Program-made: the position numbers and the translations under genes
Shown here: positions 1-8,565 of the stretch, in pieces
Numbering within the stretch: position 1 is the first letter of the stretch
Layout: every line of letters begins with the position of its first letter
Notes under the pieces: model-generated
What the model was told of the DNA's origin: nothing
The model's input: only the letters and a program-made list of their open reading frames with translations
Database searches by the model: none
Origin: Muribaculaceae bacterium
Lineage (GTDB): Bacteria; Bacteroidota; Bacteroidia; Bacteroidales; Muribaculaceae
Length of the DNA: 63,303 bases
NCBI GenBank assembly: GCA_029060725.1
Contig: JAIDTL010000005.1
Coordinates: 1-63,303, forward strand
Direction: 5' to 3'

Positions 1-70
1 CGGTTGTGCCTTTTTCGTAGGCTTCCCAATCGAAATCTTCGATCGGGGTTTGAACATTAAGTTCGCTCAT
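1..70 (-). CDS. rpsA: 30S ribosomal protein S1, N-terminal part only
   Basis: The first 23 codons of a gene running off the left edge. The visible residues begin MSELNVQTPIEDFDWE and continue AYEKGTT, which resembles the start of Bacteroidota S1 (a PIEDFNW-like motif followed by an acidic and aromatic stretch). S1 is the multi-OB-fold ribosomal protein that helps load mRNA. The ATG is at 68-70 on the minus strand. A consensus promoter lies about 125 bp upstream, leaving a leader of roughly 115 nt. The call rests on the short N-terminus alone. Confidence 0.7.
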   Translation of the reverse strand, partial: MSELNVQTPIEDFDWEAYEKGTT

Positions 71-192
71 TAAAAAAAGTTAGTTAATATGGTTAATAAA
101 TCTCTGTCTGAGGGCAGATGTCCGGAAGAGTTCCTGTAGTATCTTTTCAGACTTGCAGGCCCGGTCGGGACATACCTATCCCAAAGATGGCG

Positions 193-223
193 CAAAATTA
201 ATACAAAAATTCGAAACTGCCAA
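193..223 (-). promoter_or_regulatory. Bacteroidota-type promoter for rpsA
   Basis: On the minus strand, TTG (221-223) is followed by exactly 20 bp and then TAATTTTG (193-200), matching the Bacteroidota consensus TTG-N19-21-TAnnTTTG. Transcription would start near 186, giving a roughly 115-nt leader before rpsA. S1 leaders are often autoregulated, but no specific structure is claimed here. Confidence 0.75.
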
Positions 224-272
224 ATATTCAATGATTTTTTCGGAATAAGGGGTTATTTTCAAAAAAAAGTCT

Positions 273-280
273 TATCTTTG
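273..280 (+). promoter_or_regulatory. -7 promoter box upstream of mntA
   Basis: TATCTTTG matches the TAnnTTTG box and lies 28 bp before the ATG at 308. No good -33 TTG is visible at the usual distance. The box argues against a TTG start at 278, which would lie inside the promoter. Confidence 0.5.
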
Positions 281-307
281 CATTTTATAAATCAGCAAGC
301 AAAATAT

Positions 308-610
308 ATGAAAAAATCTTTAATTAATACGCTAAAGGAATATTTCTCCACACAGCCAATTGAACGGGCATGGCTTTTTGGGTCTGTGTCAAGAGGAGAT
401 GATACTCCTCAAAGTGATGTAGATATTCTTGTAAAATTCGACTATAATCAAAAAGTCGGATTATTTAAACATGCATCGATGATTTCAGATTTAGAAGATC
501 TGTTGAAAAGATCTGTTGATCTTGTCTCTGAAGGTTCATTGTTTCCATGGGTAAAAGAGAGTGTGGATAAAGATAAAATTTTGATATATGAGAGAGAAAC
601 CCCGAGATAG
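308..610 (+). CDS. mntA: MntA-type nucleotidyltransferase antitoxin
   Basis: A 100-residue minimal nucleotidyltransferase. The catalytic GSX10DXD motif is complete (Gly25-Ser26 to Asp37/Asp39, within GSVSRGDDTPQSDVD). In characterised MntA-HepT systems this enzyme transfers AMP from ATP onto the HEPN toxin and silences it. The downstream HEPN gene overlaps by 23 bp, the usual two-gene arrangement. I chose the ATG at 308 because an in-frame TTG at 278 falls within the -7 box and adds residues unlike the family N-terminus. Identity as a nucleotidyltransferase is firm. The antitoxin role is inferred from the partner gene. Confidence 0.88.
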   Translation: MKKSLINTLKEYFSTQPIERAWLFGSVSRGDDTPQSDVDILVKFDYNQKVGLFKHASMISDLEDLLKRSVDLVSEGSLFPWVKESVDKDKILIYERETPR

Positions 611-941
611 AGGAAGACTACAGCATATTGCAGCCTCTATAGAAAATATAAAAAAGTTTCTTGATGGAAAAACTGCAGAGGATTTTTTGTTAGATGCATT
701 ACTGTATTTTGCAGTTGTCAAAAATATGGAGATTATAGGAGAAGCTTCATATATGCTAACTCATGAATTTAAAGACAAGCATCCTCAAACTTCATGGAAA
801 GAAATAATTAATATGCGACATATTCTTGTGCATGGCTATTATCAAGTGGATTCACGGGAAGTATGGTCGTCCATAGTGAATGATTTGCCAATTCTGGAAA
901 AGCAAATTCAAGAATATCTTCAGGAACCGGAAGAAATATAG
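588..941 (+). CDS. hepT: HepT-type HEPN-domain (DUF86) toxin
   Basis: A 117-residue all-helical HEPN protein. The RX4HXY signature is intact (Arg77, His82, Tyr84 in RHILVHGYY). Arg and His form the ribonuclease site of HEPN toxins, and the Tyr is the residue AMPylated by MntA in studied systems. The gene overlaps the end of mntA by 23 bp, so the two are probably translationally coupled. Length is normal for DUF86, and with all key residues present the pair looks functional. Whether it acts in phage defence or plasmid-type stabilisation cannot be read from the sequence. Confidence 0.88.
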   Translation: MREKPRDRGRLQHIAASIENIKKFLDGKTAEDFLLDALLYFAVVKNMEIIGEASYMLTHEFKDKHPQTSWKEIINMRHILVHGYYQVDSREVWSSIVNDLPILEKQIQEYLQEPEEI

Positions 942-1012
942 GATAAGATGAATTGAGTCTTTATTATGGAAACCGTGATTTTATAGTAAATTTGCGGATT
1001 AAATCGGAAGAT

Positions 1013-2755
1013 ATGAGATTCATTCGCTTTTTTGTCATATTCTTAGCTGTTGCGCTCTTTGCTTGCAGCAGAGAACGCAATGAGAAATTTGGTGAGATTG
1101 ATGCGCTTTGCGACAGCAATCCCCGGCTTGCGATGTCGATGCTCGACAGCATCGACTATGCGATCTTGTCGTCAGCCGACAGGCACCGCTATGACCTTCT
1201 TGACATCAAAAGCAGAGACAAGGCATACGTGCGCCATACATCAGACAGCCTCATCCTTGATGTAATTGATTATTACCGTTCTCATCAAAAGTCGGGTCTC
1301 TACCCTGAGGCCCTCTACTACGGAGGGCGCGTCTATTCCGACATAGGCGATCTTCCTACCGCCCTCACTTACTTCCAAAAAGCAATTGACGTAATTCCCG
1401 ATGACAGGGATAATCTTAAGTTTAAAAGGAATGTCTTGAATCAGACAGGTAGGTTGCTTCACTCTCTACGCCTTGACTCGGCAGCTATTGAGTATTTGGA
1501 GATGTCTCTTATTATTGATGATTTACTGAAAGATAATGATTACCGAATTGTCTTCACACATAAGTTGCTGTGTAATTCATATCGTAACATTGGAGATATT
1601 AAGCAGGCTCGCTCCCATATAGATTCAGCTGTGACGTACTTTTATAATCTTTCCTCTGCTCATAGAGCAAATATTCTAATAGATTTAGCCGATATTCTTG
1701 TCAGAGAAGGCAAATCCGATTCTGCTCTTTTAATAATCAGACCTTTACCTCACATTGTTGATTCTCTTACTTTTTCTGAATGTTTAGCTTTAGCAAGTGA
1801 ATTATACCGGGATGCCGGTGTACTTGATACAGCCTATTTGTATGCCCGTAAACTTACACAACTAAAGGATCCAAAAAATAAACGAATCGGTTATAAGGTG
1901 ATTTTCTCTGATAAACTGAGGGATTATGTACCTAAAGACACTTTAATAGCTCTTGTCTCAGAATACAAAAATACAATAGAGGAATACATTGACCGGCATA
2001 AAGGAGAGAACGCCATTATTCAGAATACGCGATATAACTATAAGGTTCATGACAGAGAGCGCATAAAAGCAGAGAAGAAACTATATGTTTACGCAATAAT
2101 CGCGTCTATTGCAATTATAATTTCTCTTATTCTTTTAACTATATTACTTTATCGAAAGTTTAGAAAAGCCGAGACAGAAGCTGACATTGTCACAGCCATA
2201 AACATAATGAAGGGGTCCGCAGAAATTGCTAATGAACAACCCAAAAATTGTGAAGATGAAATTTCAGTAGAAGATTATCAATCTAAGACTCATTCAGAAG
2301 ACGACATCATTAAAAATGATCATGAAAAGCTCGCAGACATTAAGAAACGTATTATGGATGGAATCAGAACATCTGACAATAAGGATATAGACTCATTGGT
2401 AAACCCAGTCATCCTCGCTTCTCAAATTTATCGCAATCTTAAAGAAAAAACCGAATCAAGAAATTCCATAACTAACTCTGAAGAGTTGATCGTTTATAAA
2501 AATCTTGAAGACCTTATAGAATCAGTCTCTTCTGGATTCTCCTATCGTCTACGAATATTGACTGAAGACAGAATCACCGCTTGCGAACAAAGAATGGCAA
2601 TGCTGATGAAGTGTGGATTCTCTCCATTGCAGATATCCATTTTGTTCGGAAGAGAGAAAAACACAATCTCTACCCACCGCCGAAATCTCGCTTTCAAGAT
2701 AACGGGACTAAAAAAAGCAGATAAAACCCTTGACTTGATAATTATTTCTCTTTAA
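1013..2755 (+). CDS. TPR lipoprotein with membrane helix and C-terminal HTH (putative transmembrane regulator)
   Basis: A protein of about 580 residues. It starts with a lipoprotein-like signal (MRFIRFF...ALFAC, Cys18), followed by helical TPR-like repeats (for example around EALYYGGRVYSDIGDLPTALTYF). A transmembrane helix lies near residues 357-380, then an acidic linker and a C-terminal LuxR-like HTH with GFSPLQISILFGREKNTIS. This is the layout of Bacteroidota regulators with an extracytoplasmic TPR sensor and a cytoplasmic DNA-binding tail. The ATG at 1013 was chosen over a TTG at 953 because it begins the signal sequence and lies 18 bp after a TAAATTTG box (987-994). Downstream are an exported-peptide gene and a beta-propeller lipoprotein, suggesting the regulator controls them. 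Ligand unknown. Confidence 0.75.
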   Translation: MRFIRFFVIFLAVALFACSRERNEKFGEIDALCDSNPRLAMSMLDSIDYAILSSADRHRYDLLDIKSRDKAYVRHTSDSLILDVIDYYRSHQKSGLYPEALYYGGRVYSDIGDLPTALTYFQKAIDVIPDDRDNLKFKRNVLNQTGRLLHSLRLDSAAIEYLEMSLIIDDLLKDNDYRIVFTHKLLCNSYRNIGDIKQARSHIDSAVTYFYNLSSAHRANILIDLADILVREGKSDSALLIIRPLPHIVDSLTFSECLALASELYRDAGVLDTAYLYARKLTQLKDPKNKRIGYKVIFSDKLRDYVPKDTLIALVSEYKNTIEEYIDRHKGENAIIQNTRYNYKVHDRERIKAEKKLYVYAIIASIAIIISLILLTILLYRKFRKAETEADIVTAINIMKGSAEIANEQPKNCEDEISVEDYQSKTHSEDDIIKNDHEKLADIKKRIMDGIRTSDNKDIDSLVNPVILASQIYRNLKEKTESRNSITNSEELIVYKNLEDLIESVSSGFSYRLRILTEDRITACEQRMAMLMKCGFSPLQISILFGREKNTISTHRRNLAFKITGLKKADKTLDLIIISL

Positions 2756-2781
2756 AGTAGATAGATAAGGTTCAAACTGAA

Positions 2782-2845
2782 TATCGAACTGAATTAAACT
2801 CAAAATAGAACCAAATTGACCCAAATATCGAACTTTTATCGAACT
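2782..2845 (+). promoter_or_regulatory. Three helically phased TATCGAACT repeats (candidate operator)
   Basis: The 9-mer TATCGAACT occurs at 2782, 2826 and 2837. The spacings are 44 and 11 bp, multiples of one helical turn, so all copies face the same side. A TAATTTTG -7 box at 2877-2884 follows, then the peptide gene at 2889. The position between the HTH regulator gene and its putative target suggests regulator binding sites (inference). Confidence 0.45.
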
Positions 2846-2888
2846 GATTTATTAGGATTAGTACGCCGCTTCTTCCTAATTTTGCGGC

Positions 2889-3087
2889 ATGAAAAAAATT
2901 ATTTACATATCTGACAATTGCCTTCAGCCTTATAATGGGGTTCGGCATGAATATGAAGGCAGAACCATCTTCTTCACAAGCAATCGTATCTCTAACAGAA
3001 GAAGGTACAGACATAAGAGAAGAAAATCCTTTGGTTACAGAAATCCTACAGCTCCTATTAACAGTAGATATTTGTAGATGCCCATGA
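2889..3087 (+). pseudogene. Small exported peptide gene (NVEALA-like position), frameshifted in an A7 tract
   Basis: The ATG at 2889 is followed by A7. Read straight through, it gives a basic peptide with no recognisable features. With one A fewer, the reading frame becomes MKKLFTYLTIAFSLIMGFG followed by MNMKAEPSSSQ, a clear signal peptide and short secreted peptide that ends in TGA at 3085-3087. That stop overlaps the next start in an ATGA arrangement, which supports the shifted frame as the ancestral one. Bacteroidota loci of this type carry short NVEALA-family peptides before a 6-bladed beta-propeller lipoprotein. I infer the family from position and architecture, because the NVEAL motif itself is not obvious. 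It may be a pseudogene, a phase-variable gene, or read by slippage. Confidence 0.55.
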
Positions 3088-4214
3088 AATGTCAGATTAG
3101 TCTTCTATGTGTAGGTGTTTGTGTTTTATCCGCTTGCTCTTCCCACTCAAGTAAGGAAGTAAATAATCATCAGCCAAAAGAATTGAATGTAAAGTTGGAG
3201 ACTTCGCAACCTTCTTACAAAGATATTTTCGAAAGAATAGAAGCAATAAAGCTTGAATCAAATCCGCAGTCTCTGATTGGTTTTCTTGACAAAGCCATAT
3301 GCGTCAACGACAGTATGATTATACTTGATGCCGGGAGATCTACAATATTTTTGTTCTCGCCTGAAGGAAAGTTTCTAAATAATATAGGTAAAAGTGGAGA
3401 TGGACCGGAGGATTATATTATGTGCTACGACATATCATACAATTCTTCAACACACACTGTATCAGTTCTTGAGCCATTTGGAACCTTAAATGACTATTCC
3501 TTAAACGGCAGCTTCATTGAGAAACATAAACTTCCATCAAAACCAAATTATATGGCATGCGAATGGATGGATGGAGGAAAGCTCGCATTATGGTCTGCAG
3601 TAAATGAAGATGAAAGCGGAGTGTCAGTTGTGGATGTAAAGTCATGCAAGACTGTCTTTGAAGATTGGAAACGCGACCGGATGCTTGATATGAGACGACT
3701 GCGGCCTTTCTATCGTTATGGCGAGGAAGTAAAGTTCTGTCCTCCTCTGACGAATGATGTGTATTCACTTTCCGATACATGTCTCAGTCTTAACTACACA
3801 TGGAAATTTTCTCCAAACAACATATCAGAAGAATATCTCAACGAAATAGCTACGATTGAAAATCTTCAAGAGAAGAATCAAAGACTTATAGACGATTCCA
3901 AAAACGGCGAATTAAAAGACGTACCATCCTTTAATGGAGAGACTCGTCTCTTATACTATGTAGCTTTACAAACAGGAATTGGAGAAGAATCCAGGTATCT
4001 TTCGGTCTTTTATGATAAGAAAAATGACAAAAGCATTGTATTCAACCAATTCAAAGAGGGAATGTCTCTACATCCACTTTTCATGAACGAAAAATTTATG
4101 CTATGTCAGATTCCTTATGACGAGGTAGATTTGTATAACGATCTGCTTGGACTAAATATCACTTGCGATGAAGATGAAAATCCCATCCTTGCCAAGTTCT
4201 ATTTCAAGAAATGA
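3084..4214 (+). CDS. 6-bladed beta-propeller lipoprotein (DUF5128-like)
   Basis: 376 residues from the ATG at 3084 (an ATG two codons upstream is less likely because 3084 overlaps the upstream TGA as ATGA). Lipobox: VCVLSACSS. The body contains propeller-type repeats such as DSMIILDAGRSTIFLFSPEG and FLNNIGKSGDGPEDY, typical of the Bacteroidota 6-bladed beta-propeller family found beside NVEALA peptides. It is probably a surface or periplasmic lipoprotein. Its stop overlaps the next small gene by ATGA, so peptide, propeller and small lipoprotein form a coupled operon. The molecular role of this family is not established. Confidence 0.8.
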   Translation: MKCQISLLCVGVCVLSACSSHSSKEVNNHQPKELNVKLETSQPSYKDIFERIEAIKLESNPQSLIGFLDKAICVNDSMIILDAGRSTIFLFSPEGKFLNNIGKSGDGPEDYIMCYDISYNSSTHTVSVLEPFGTLNDYSLNGSFIEKHKLPSKPNYMACEWMDGGKLALWSAVNEDESGVSVVDVKSCKTVFEDWKRDRMLDMRRLRPFYRYGEEVKFCPPLTNDVYSLSDTCLSLNYTWKFSPNNISEEYLNEIATIENLQEKNQRLIDDSKNGELKDVPSFNGETRLLYYVALQTGIGEESRYLSVFYDKKNDKSIVFNQFKEGMSLHPLFMNEKFMLCQIPYDEVDLYNDLLGLNITCDEDENPILAKFYFKK

Positions 4215-4366
4215 AATTCAGATTCTTCATGTACTTGATTATCATCATGGTGACCGTATGTTCCGGTCATCATGATGAAATAGCATCTACAAAAACAGAT
4301 TCAGAAGAAACTATTTTTGACTTACCAGACTCTATCATCACTTCAGAAAAAGTGGATGGAACGTAG
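4211..4366 (+). CDS. Small putative lipoprotein (51 aa)
   Basis: A short gene whose ATG overlaps the TGA of the propeller gene (ATGA at 4211-4214). The product begins MKFRFFMYLIIIMVTVCSG, a hydrophobic signal with a possible lipoprotein Cys17 (Val at -1 is unusual), followed by a short acidic tail. It may be a complete small lipoprotein or the start of a truncated larger one. I do not recognise the family. Coupling to the upstream gene is the main support. Confidence 0.45.
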   Translation: MKFRFFMYLIIIMVTVCSGHHDEIASTKTDSEETIFDLPDSIITSEKVDGT

Positions 4367-4414
4367 GCTTTCAGCCTCCGCGACCTGACAAAAGACTAAC
4401 TTTCTTCATTAGAC

Positions 4415-5512
4415 ATGAACAGAATATTCCTCATACCCATCATGACCACGTCAATACTGACAACAGGTTGCGCAAATACAGTCTCAGAAGACTCCAAAGA
4501 TTATGATGCCTCCAATGTGATCTCTGAGAGCATCGACAAGGTTACGGAAGTGACGGCAATCCGTCTTGAGCCGACCATATTCAGCCACGAGATAGTCAGC
4601 AACGGCAAGGCGTCGGCACGGGAGAAGGTGGACGTAAATTTCCAGACCCAAGGAATCATTACCGCCATCTATGTAAAGAACGGCCAGCGGGTTGCTAAAG
4701 GTCAACGAATAGCCACCCTTGATACATACAAGATAGAAAACCAGCTTCGGAAAGATCGTAACGCGGTGGCATCCGCCCGTCTCGAAATGCAGGACGTACT
4801 GATAGGTCAAGGCTACGATCCTGATCATCCGGAACAGGTGCCCGATGAAGTGATGCGTCTTGCACGCCTCCGCAGCGGTCTGGAACAGGCCGAACTGACG
4901 CTCGCATCATCTCAGCGCACTCTTGAAGAGGCGACCCTCACTGCCCCGGTAGGAGGTGTTGTGGCAAACCTCAAGCTCAATGCCCACAACCTTTCCGGTT
5001 CCGAACCTATTTGCCGCATCATCAACGACCGAGGGATGGACGTGGAGTTCAACGTCATCGAAAGCGAGCTGGCTCTTCTCTCCATCGGCGACGCTGTCAG
5101 CGTCTCACCTTTCTCCGATCCCGGAAAAAGCACCACGGGCCGCATCACGCAGATTAACCCGATGGTGGATGAGAACGGTATGGTGAAGGTATGGGCATCG
5201 GTAGAGGGGGGCAAGGACCTGCTCGACGGAATGAACGTGCGTGTGCGTGTGAAGCGCAAAGTGGATGAAGCGTTAGTGGTGCCCAAGAGAGCCGTCGTAC
5301 TCCGCTCAGGACGTCAGGTGGTATTCACACTTAAAGAGGGCAAAGCCATCTGGAACTACGTTGCCACAGGCCTCGAGAACCTCGACGAATACACAATAAC
5401 AGAAGGTTTATCTCCGGGTGATTCCATAATAGTGACCGGCAACATCAACCTCGCCCATGAAGCACCGGTTGTTTTAAGGGTTAAGAGTCAAGGGGGAAGA
5501 GTGAAGCTATGA
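4415..5512 (+). CDS. RND efflux periplasmic adaptor lipoprotein (MFP/HlyD family)
   Basis: 365 residues with lipobox ILTTGC (Cys19). The barrel-sandwich half motif VNFQTQGIITAIYVKNGQRVAKGQ is split by a coiled-coil region (about 95-150). It continues with the second lipoyl half (TAPVGGVVANLKLNA), a beta-barrel and a membrane-proximal domain. Such adaptors link an inner-membrane RND pump to a TolC channel. It overlaps the permease gene by 4 bp (ATGA), and the downstream genes encode a permease, a TolC-like channel and a second permease. A TAACTTTC sequence upstream is only a weak promoter match. Base composition is GC-richer than the flanking genes. Confidence 0.92.
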   Translation: MNRIFLIPIMTTSILTTGCANTVSEDSKDYDASNVISESIDKVTEVTAIRLEPTIFSHEIVSNGKASAREKVDVNFQTQGIITAIYVKNGQRVAKGQRIATLDTYKIENQLRKDRNAVASARLEMQDVLIGQGYDPDHPEQVPDEVMRLARLRSGLEQAELTLASSQRTLEEATLTAPVGGVVANLKLNAHNLSGSEPICRIINDRGMDVEFNVIESELALLSIGDAVSVSPFSDPGKSTTGRITQINPMVDENGMVKVWASVEGGKDLLDGMNVRVRVKRKVDEALVVPKRAVVLRSGRQVVFTLKEGKAIWNYVATGLENLDEYTITEGLSPGDSIIVTGNINLAHEAPVVLRVKSQGGRVKL

Positions 5513-8500
5513 TCAAATATCTTCTTCAACATCGGATAGCGACCGTCATGGCTTTCCTGGCCCTGACTATCATCGGCTGCGTGACATACGGGACACTGCC
5601 GGTGTCGCTTCTGCCCGATATCGCCATCCCGCACATCACTGTGCAGGTGGCGGCTGAAAACGTCTCGGCACGTGAACTTGAGAATACCGCAACGGCACCC
5701 CTGCGCCGGCAGCTGATGCAGACCGAGGGACTCAGCGAGATCACCAGCCGGACACGCGACGGATGCGCCGTAATCTCCATGACGATGAACTACGGCGTGG
5801 ACACTGACCTCGCTTTCATCGAAGTCAACGAGAAAATAGACGCGGCCATGAACTCGCTCCCCAAGACTATGCGCCGACCCAAGGCAATGAAGGCCAGCGC
5901 TACCGACATCCCGGTTCTTTTTCTTCAGCTAACGCCCTCTCATAATTCACAATTAAATACTGATTCGCAATTTATCGAATTGGCAGATGTGGCAGAGAAC
6001 ATCATCCGGAGGCGGCTCGAGCAGATGCCGGAGATCGCCATGGCCGACATCACGGGTGTGCCGCAGCAGATCATCCGCATAACACCTATAACCGAAAAGA
6101 CGTCCCAGGCCGGAATCACGACGGAAGACATAGAGAACGCCGTCAGTTCCAACAACGTGGAGCCCGGTTCCATGACCGTAAAGGACGGACACTACGAATA
6201 CAGCATCCACGTAAGTAACCTCCTACGTACCCTTGACGATATACGAGATATCCGCATCCGCAAGGGAGACCGTCTTCTGTGTCTCGGCGACTTCGCGGAG
6301 GTGGAGGCATCGACCCGCCAGCCACAGGGTTATTCCCTCTTCAACGGCAAGAGAGCCGTGACGATCGCCATTATAAAGCATTCAGACGAGAGCATGGACG
6401 CGATGAAAAAGGCCCTTGAGGCGACAGTAGCCGAATTCTCGGAGAAATACCCCTACATCGAGTTCATCCTCACACGCGATCAGACCGCCCTGCTCGACTT
6501 CACCATCTCAAACCTGGAGCAAAACCTCATCCTTGGACTGATACTGGTATTAATCGTCTGCATCCTCTTTATGGGCAACGCACTGACATCAGTGGTGATA
6601 GGCATAAGCATAGCGGTGAGCGTGGTCATCACGTTCCTCCTATTCTACCTCTTCCATGTCTCAATCAACATCATATCGATGTCCGGACTGATCCTTGCGG
6701 TGGGAATGATGATCGACAACTCGGTGATAGTGACTGAAAACATCCAGCAGTACCGCCAGCGCGGCCTTCCGCTGATGGAAAGCTGCGTGAAAGGAACCGC
6801 CGAGATGATCACCCCTATGCTGTCGTCTTCACTGACGACGGTGGCCGTATTCGTGCCTCTCGTCTTCATGAGCGGCATAGCGGGATCCATCTTCTCCGAC
6901 CAGGCATTCGCCATTACGGCCGGACTTGCCGCCAGCTACGTGGTCGGGATCGCACTCCTACCGGTGATTTTCTTTCTAATCCATAATTCACAATGCATAA
7001 TTCATAATTCCAACTCTGAGAAAAACAACTCGCGTGGACAGGCAATGTTTCGGATTTATGATATGGCGATGAATTTCTGCCTCCGGCATCAGGTCCTTCT
7101 CATCACACTGACACTGCTTACCATTCCGCTCTGCGTCGTTCTCTTCATCCGTATGCCTAAGGAACGCATGCCGGAAATCGACTCCGACGAGACAATCGTG
7201 CGCATCGACTGGAACGAAAACATCACCCTTGATGAAAACCGTAACCGAGTCGAAAAATTAAATATTCAAGACAAAATATTAAAGATTGAAGAAGTGAGCG
7301 CTTTCGTAGGAGCGCAGGACTATATGACCGGCGACGGTAAAGACCTTGCCACCTCTGAGGCAGAGTTATATTTCAAGGTCTCCGATCCCTCCATGACAGA
7401 ACCGTTACAGAAGGTGATAGCGGCCTTGATTCGGGAGGAATACCCTAAGGCTACATTATCTTTCTCGAAGGCCGACAACATATTCGAGAGGATATTCTCC
7501 TCTGACGAACCCAACATCGAGGCACGCCTGCGCTACAATCAGGGCGTATCTGACATTCAGGAACTCATTCAGCTGCATGGTCGGATAGCGAAAGCAACAG
7601 GGGAAGACCTCGACCCGATCCCTACCTCACAGCAGATAGAACTGATGATCGACCGGGAACGGCTCGCCCTCTATAATGTGGACTACTCAGAGACTGAGCG
7701 AGTGCTCAAGACGGCCTTCAAGGGAACTGAGGCCTCGACGCTCAGAAGCTACAGCCGATACACTCCGATCGAGATTTCTGACGGTGAGCATACAGTAGGG
7801 GAGGCGGTCGCGACACTCTTCGTCAGCTCGCGTCCCGACCATCAGGGACTGCGCACCGAGATTCCGCTTCGCGAACTCGTCAGGACAGGTCGCAACTCAG
7901 GACTGAAGACCATCACAGCAGGGGCGGCCGGAGAATACATTCCGATCGCCCTTGACGGCACCGGAAGGGAGAAGGAGACTATGACGGAGGTAAGAAGTGC
8001 CACGGAGGAGTCAGGAAGCTTCGACGTGGACTTCGCCGGTTCATTCTTCTCGAACTCACAGATAATGAAGGAAATGACAGTCATCCTGCTCGTTTCGGTG
8101 ATGCTGATGTATTTCATCCTCTGCGCGCAGTTCGAGAGTTTCGTGCAGCCACTGATAGTGCTTGTGGAAATCCCGATCGACACCGCCTTCGCACTGCTGA
8201 CGCTCATGGCCTGCGGACAGACGCTCAACCTGATGTCAGCCATTGGCATCATCGTGACCTGCGGCATCATTGTAAACGACTCAATCCTGAAACTCGACGC
8301 CATAAACGAACTCCGAAAGGAGGGCATGCCGCTCATGGAGGCTATCCACACCGCCGGTCACCGCCGGCTGACCGCCATCATCATGACCTCGTTGACTACC
8401 ATCTTCGCGATGGTGCCGACACTCTTCACATCTGATATGGGTTCGGAACTCCAACGTCCGCTCGCAATCGCAATGATCGGCTCCATGACGGTCGGAACTT

Positions 8501-8565
8501 TAGTGAGCATCTTCATAATACCATTATTCTACAGAGCAATCTATCGGAGAAATGAAAACAATTAG
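5509..8565 (+). CDS. RND efflux permease, first of two in the operon
   Basis: 1018 residues, normal for an RND pump, with 12 membrane helices and two periplasmic loops. The start MIKYLLQHRIATVMAFLALT matches TM1. The TM4 relay reads GMMIDNSVIV (near residue 402), so the AcrB Asp407 position is kept but Asp408 is Asn. The TM10 Lys940 position reads as Asn (GIIVNDSIL). Two odd in-frame AT-rich inserts, SHNSQLNTDSQ (about 143-153) and IHNSQCIIHNSNSEKN (about 489-504), are built of the ATAATTCA words seen between genes in this genome. Substrate unknown. A heteromeric pump with the second permease is possible. Confidence 0.92.
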   Translation: MIKYLLQHRIATVMAFLALTIIGCVTYGTLPVSLLPDIAIPHITVQVAAENVSARELENTATAPLRRQLMQTEGLSEITSRTRDGCAVISMTMNYGVDTDLAFIEVNEKIDAAMNSLPKTMRRPKAMKASATDIPVLFLQLTPSHNSQLNTDSQFIELADVAENIIRRRLEQMPEIAMADITGVPQQIIRITPITEKTSQAGITTEDIENAVSSNNVEPGSMTVKDGHYEYSIHVSNLLRTLDDIRDIRIRKGDRLLCLGDFAEVEASTRQPQGYSLFNGKRAVTIAIIKHSDESMDAMKKALEATVAEFSEKYPYIEFILTRDQTALLDFTISNLEQNLILGLILVLIVCILFMGNALTSVVIGISIAVSVVITFLLFYLFHVSINIISMSGLILAVGMMIDNSVIVTENIQQYRQRGLPLMESCVKGTAEMITPMLSSSLTTVAVFVPLVFMSGIAGSIFSDQAFAITAGLAASYVVGIALLPVIFFLIHNSQCIIHNSNSEKNNSRGQAMFRIYDMAMNFCLRHQVLLITLTLLTIPLCVVLFIRMPKERMPEIDSDETIVRIDWNENITLDENRNRVEKLNIQDKILKIEEVSAFVGAQDYMTGDGKDLATSEAELYFKVSDPSMTEPLQKVIAALIREEYPKATLSFSKADNIFERIFSSDEPNIEARLRYNQGVSDIQELIQLHGRIAKATGEDLDPIPTSQQIELMIDRERLALYNVDYSETERVLKTAFKGTEASTLRSYSRYTPIEISDGEHTVGEAVATLFVSSRPDHQGLRTEIPLRELVRTGRNSGLKTITAGAAGEYIPIALDGTGREKETMTEVRSATEESGSFDVDFAGSFFSNSQIMKEMTVILLVSVMLMYFILCAQFESFVQPLIVLVEIPIDTAFALLTLMACGQTLNLMSAIGIIVTCGIIVNDSILKLDAINELRKEGMPLMEAIHTAGHRRLTAIIMTSLTTIFAMVPTLFTSDMGSELQRPLAIAMIGSMTVGTLVSIFIIPLFYRAIYRRNENN

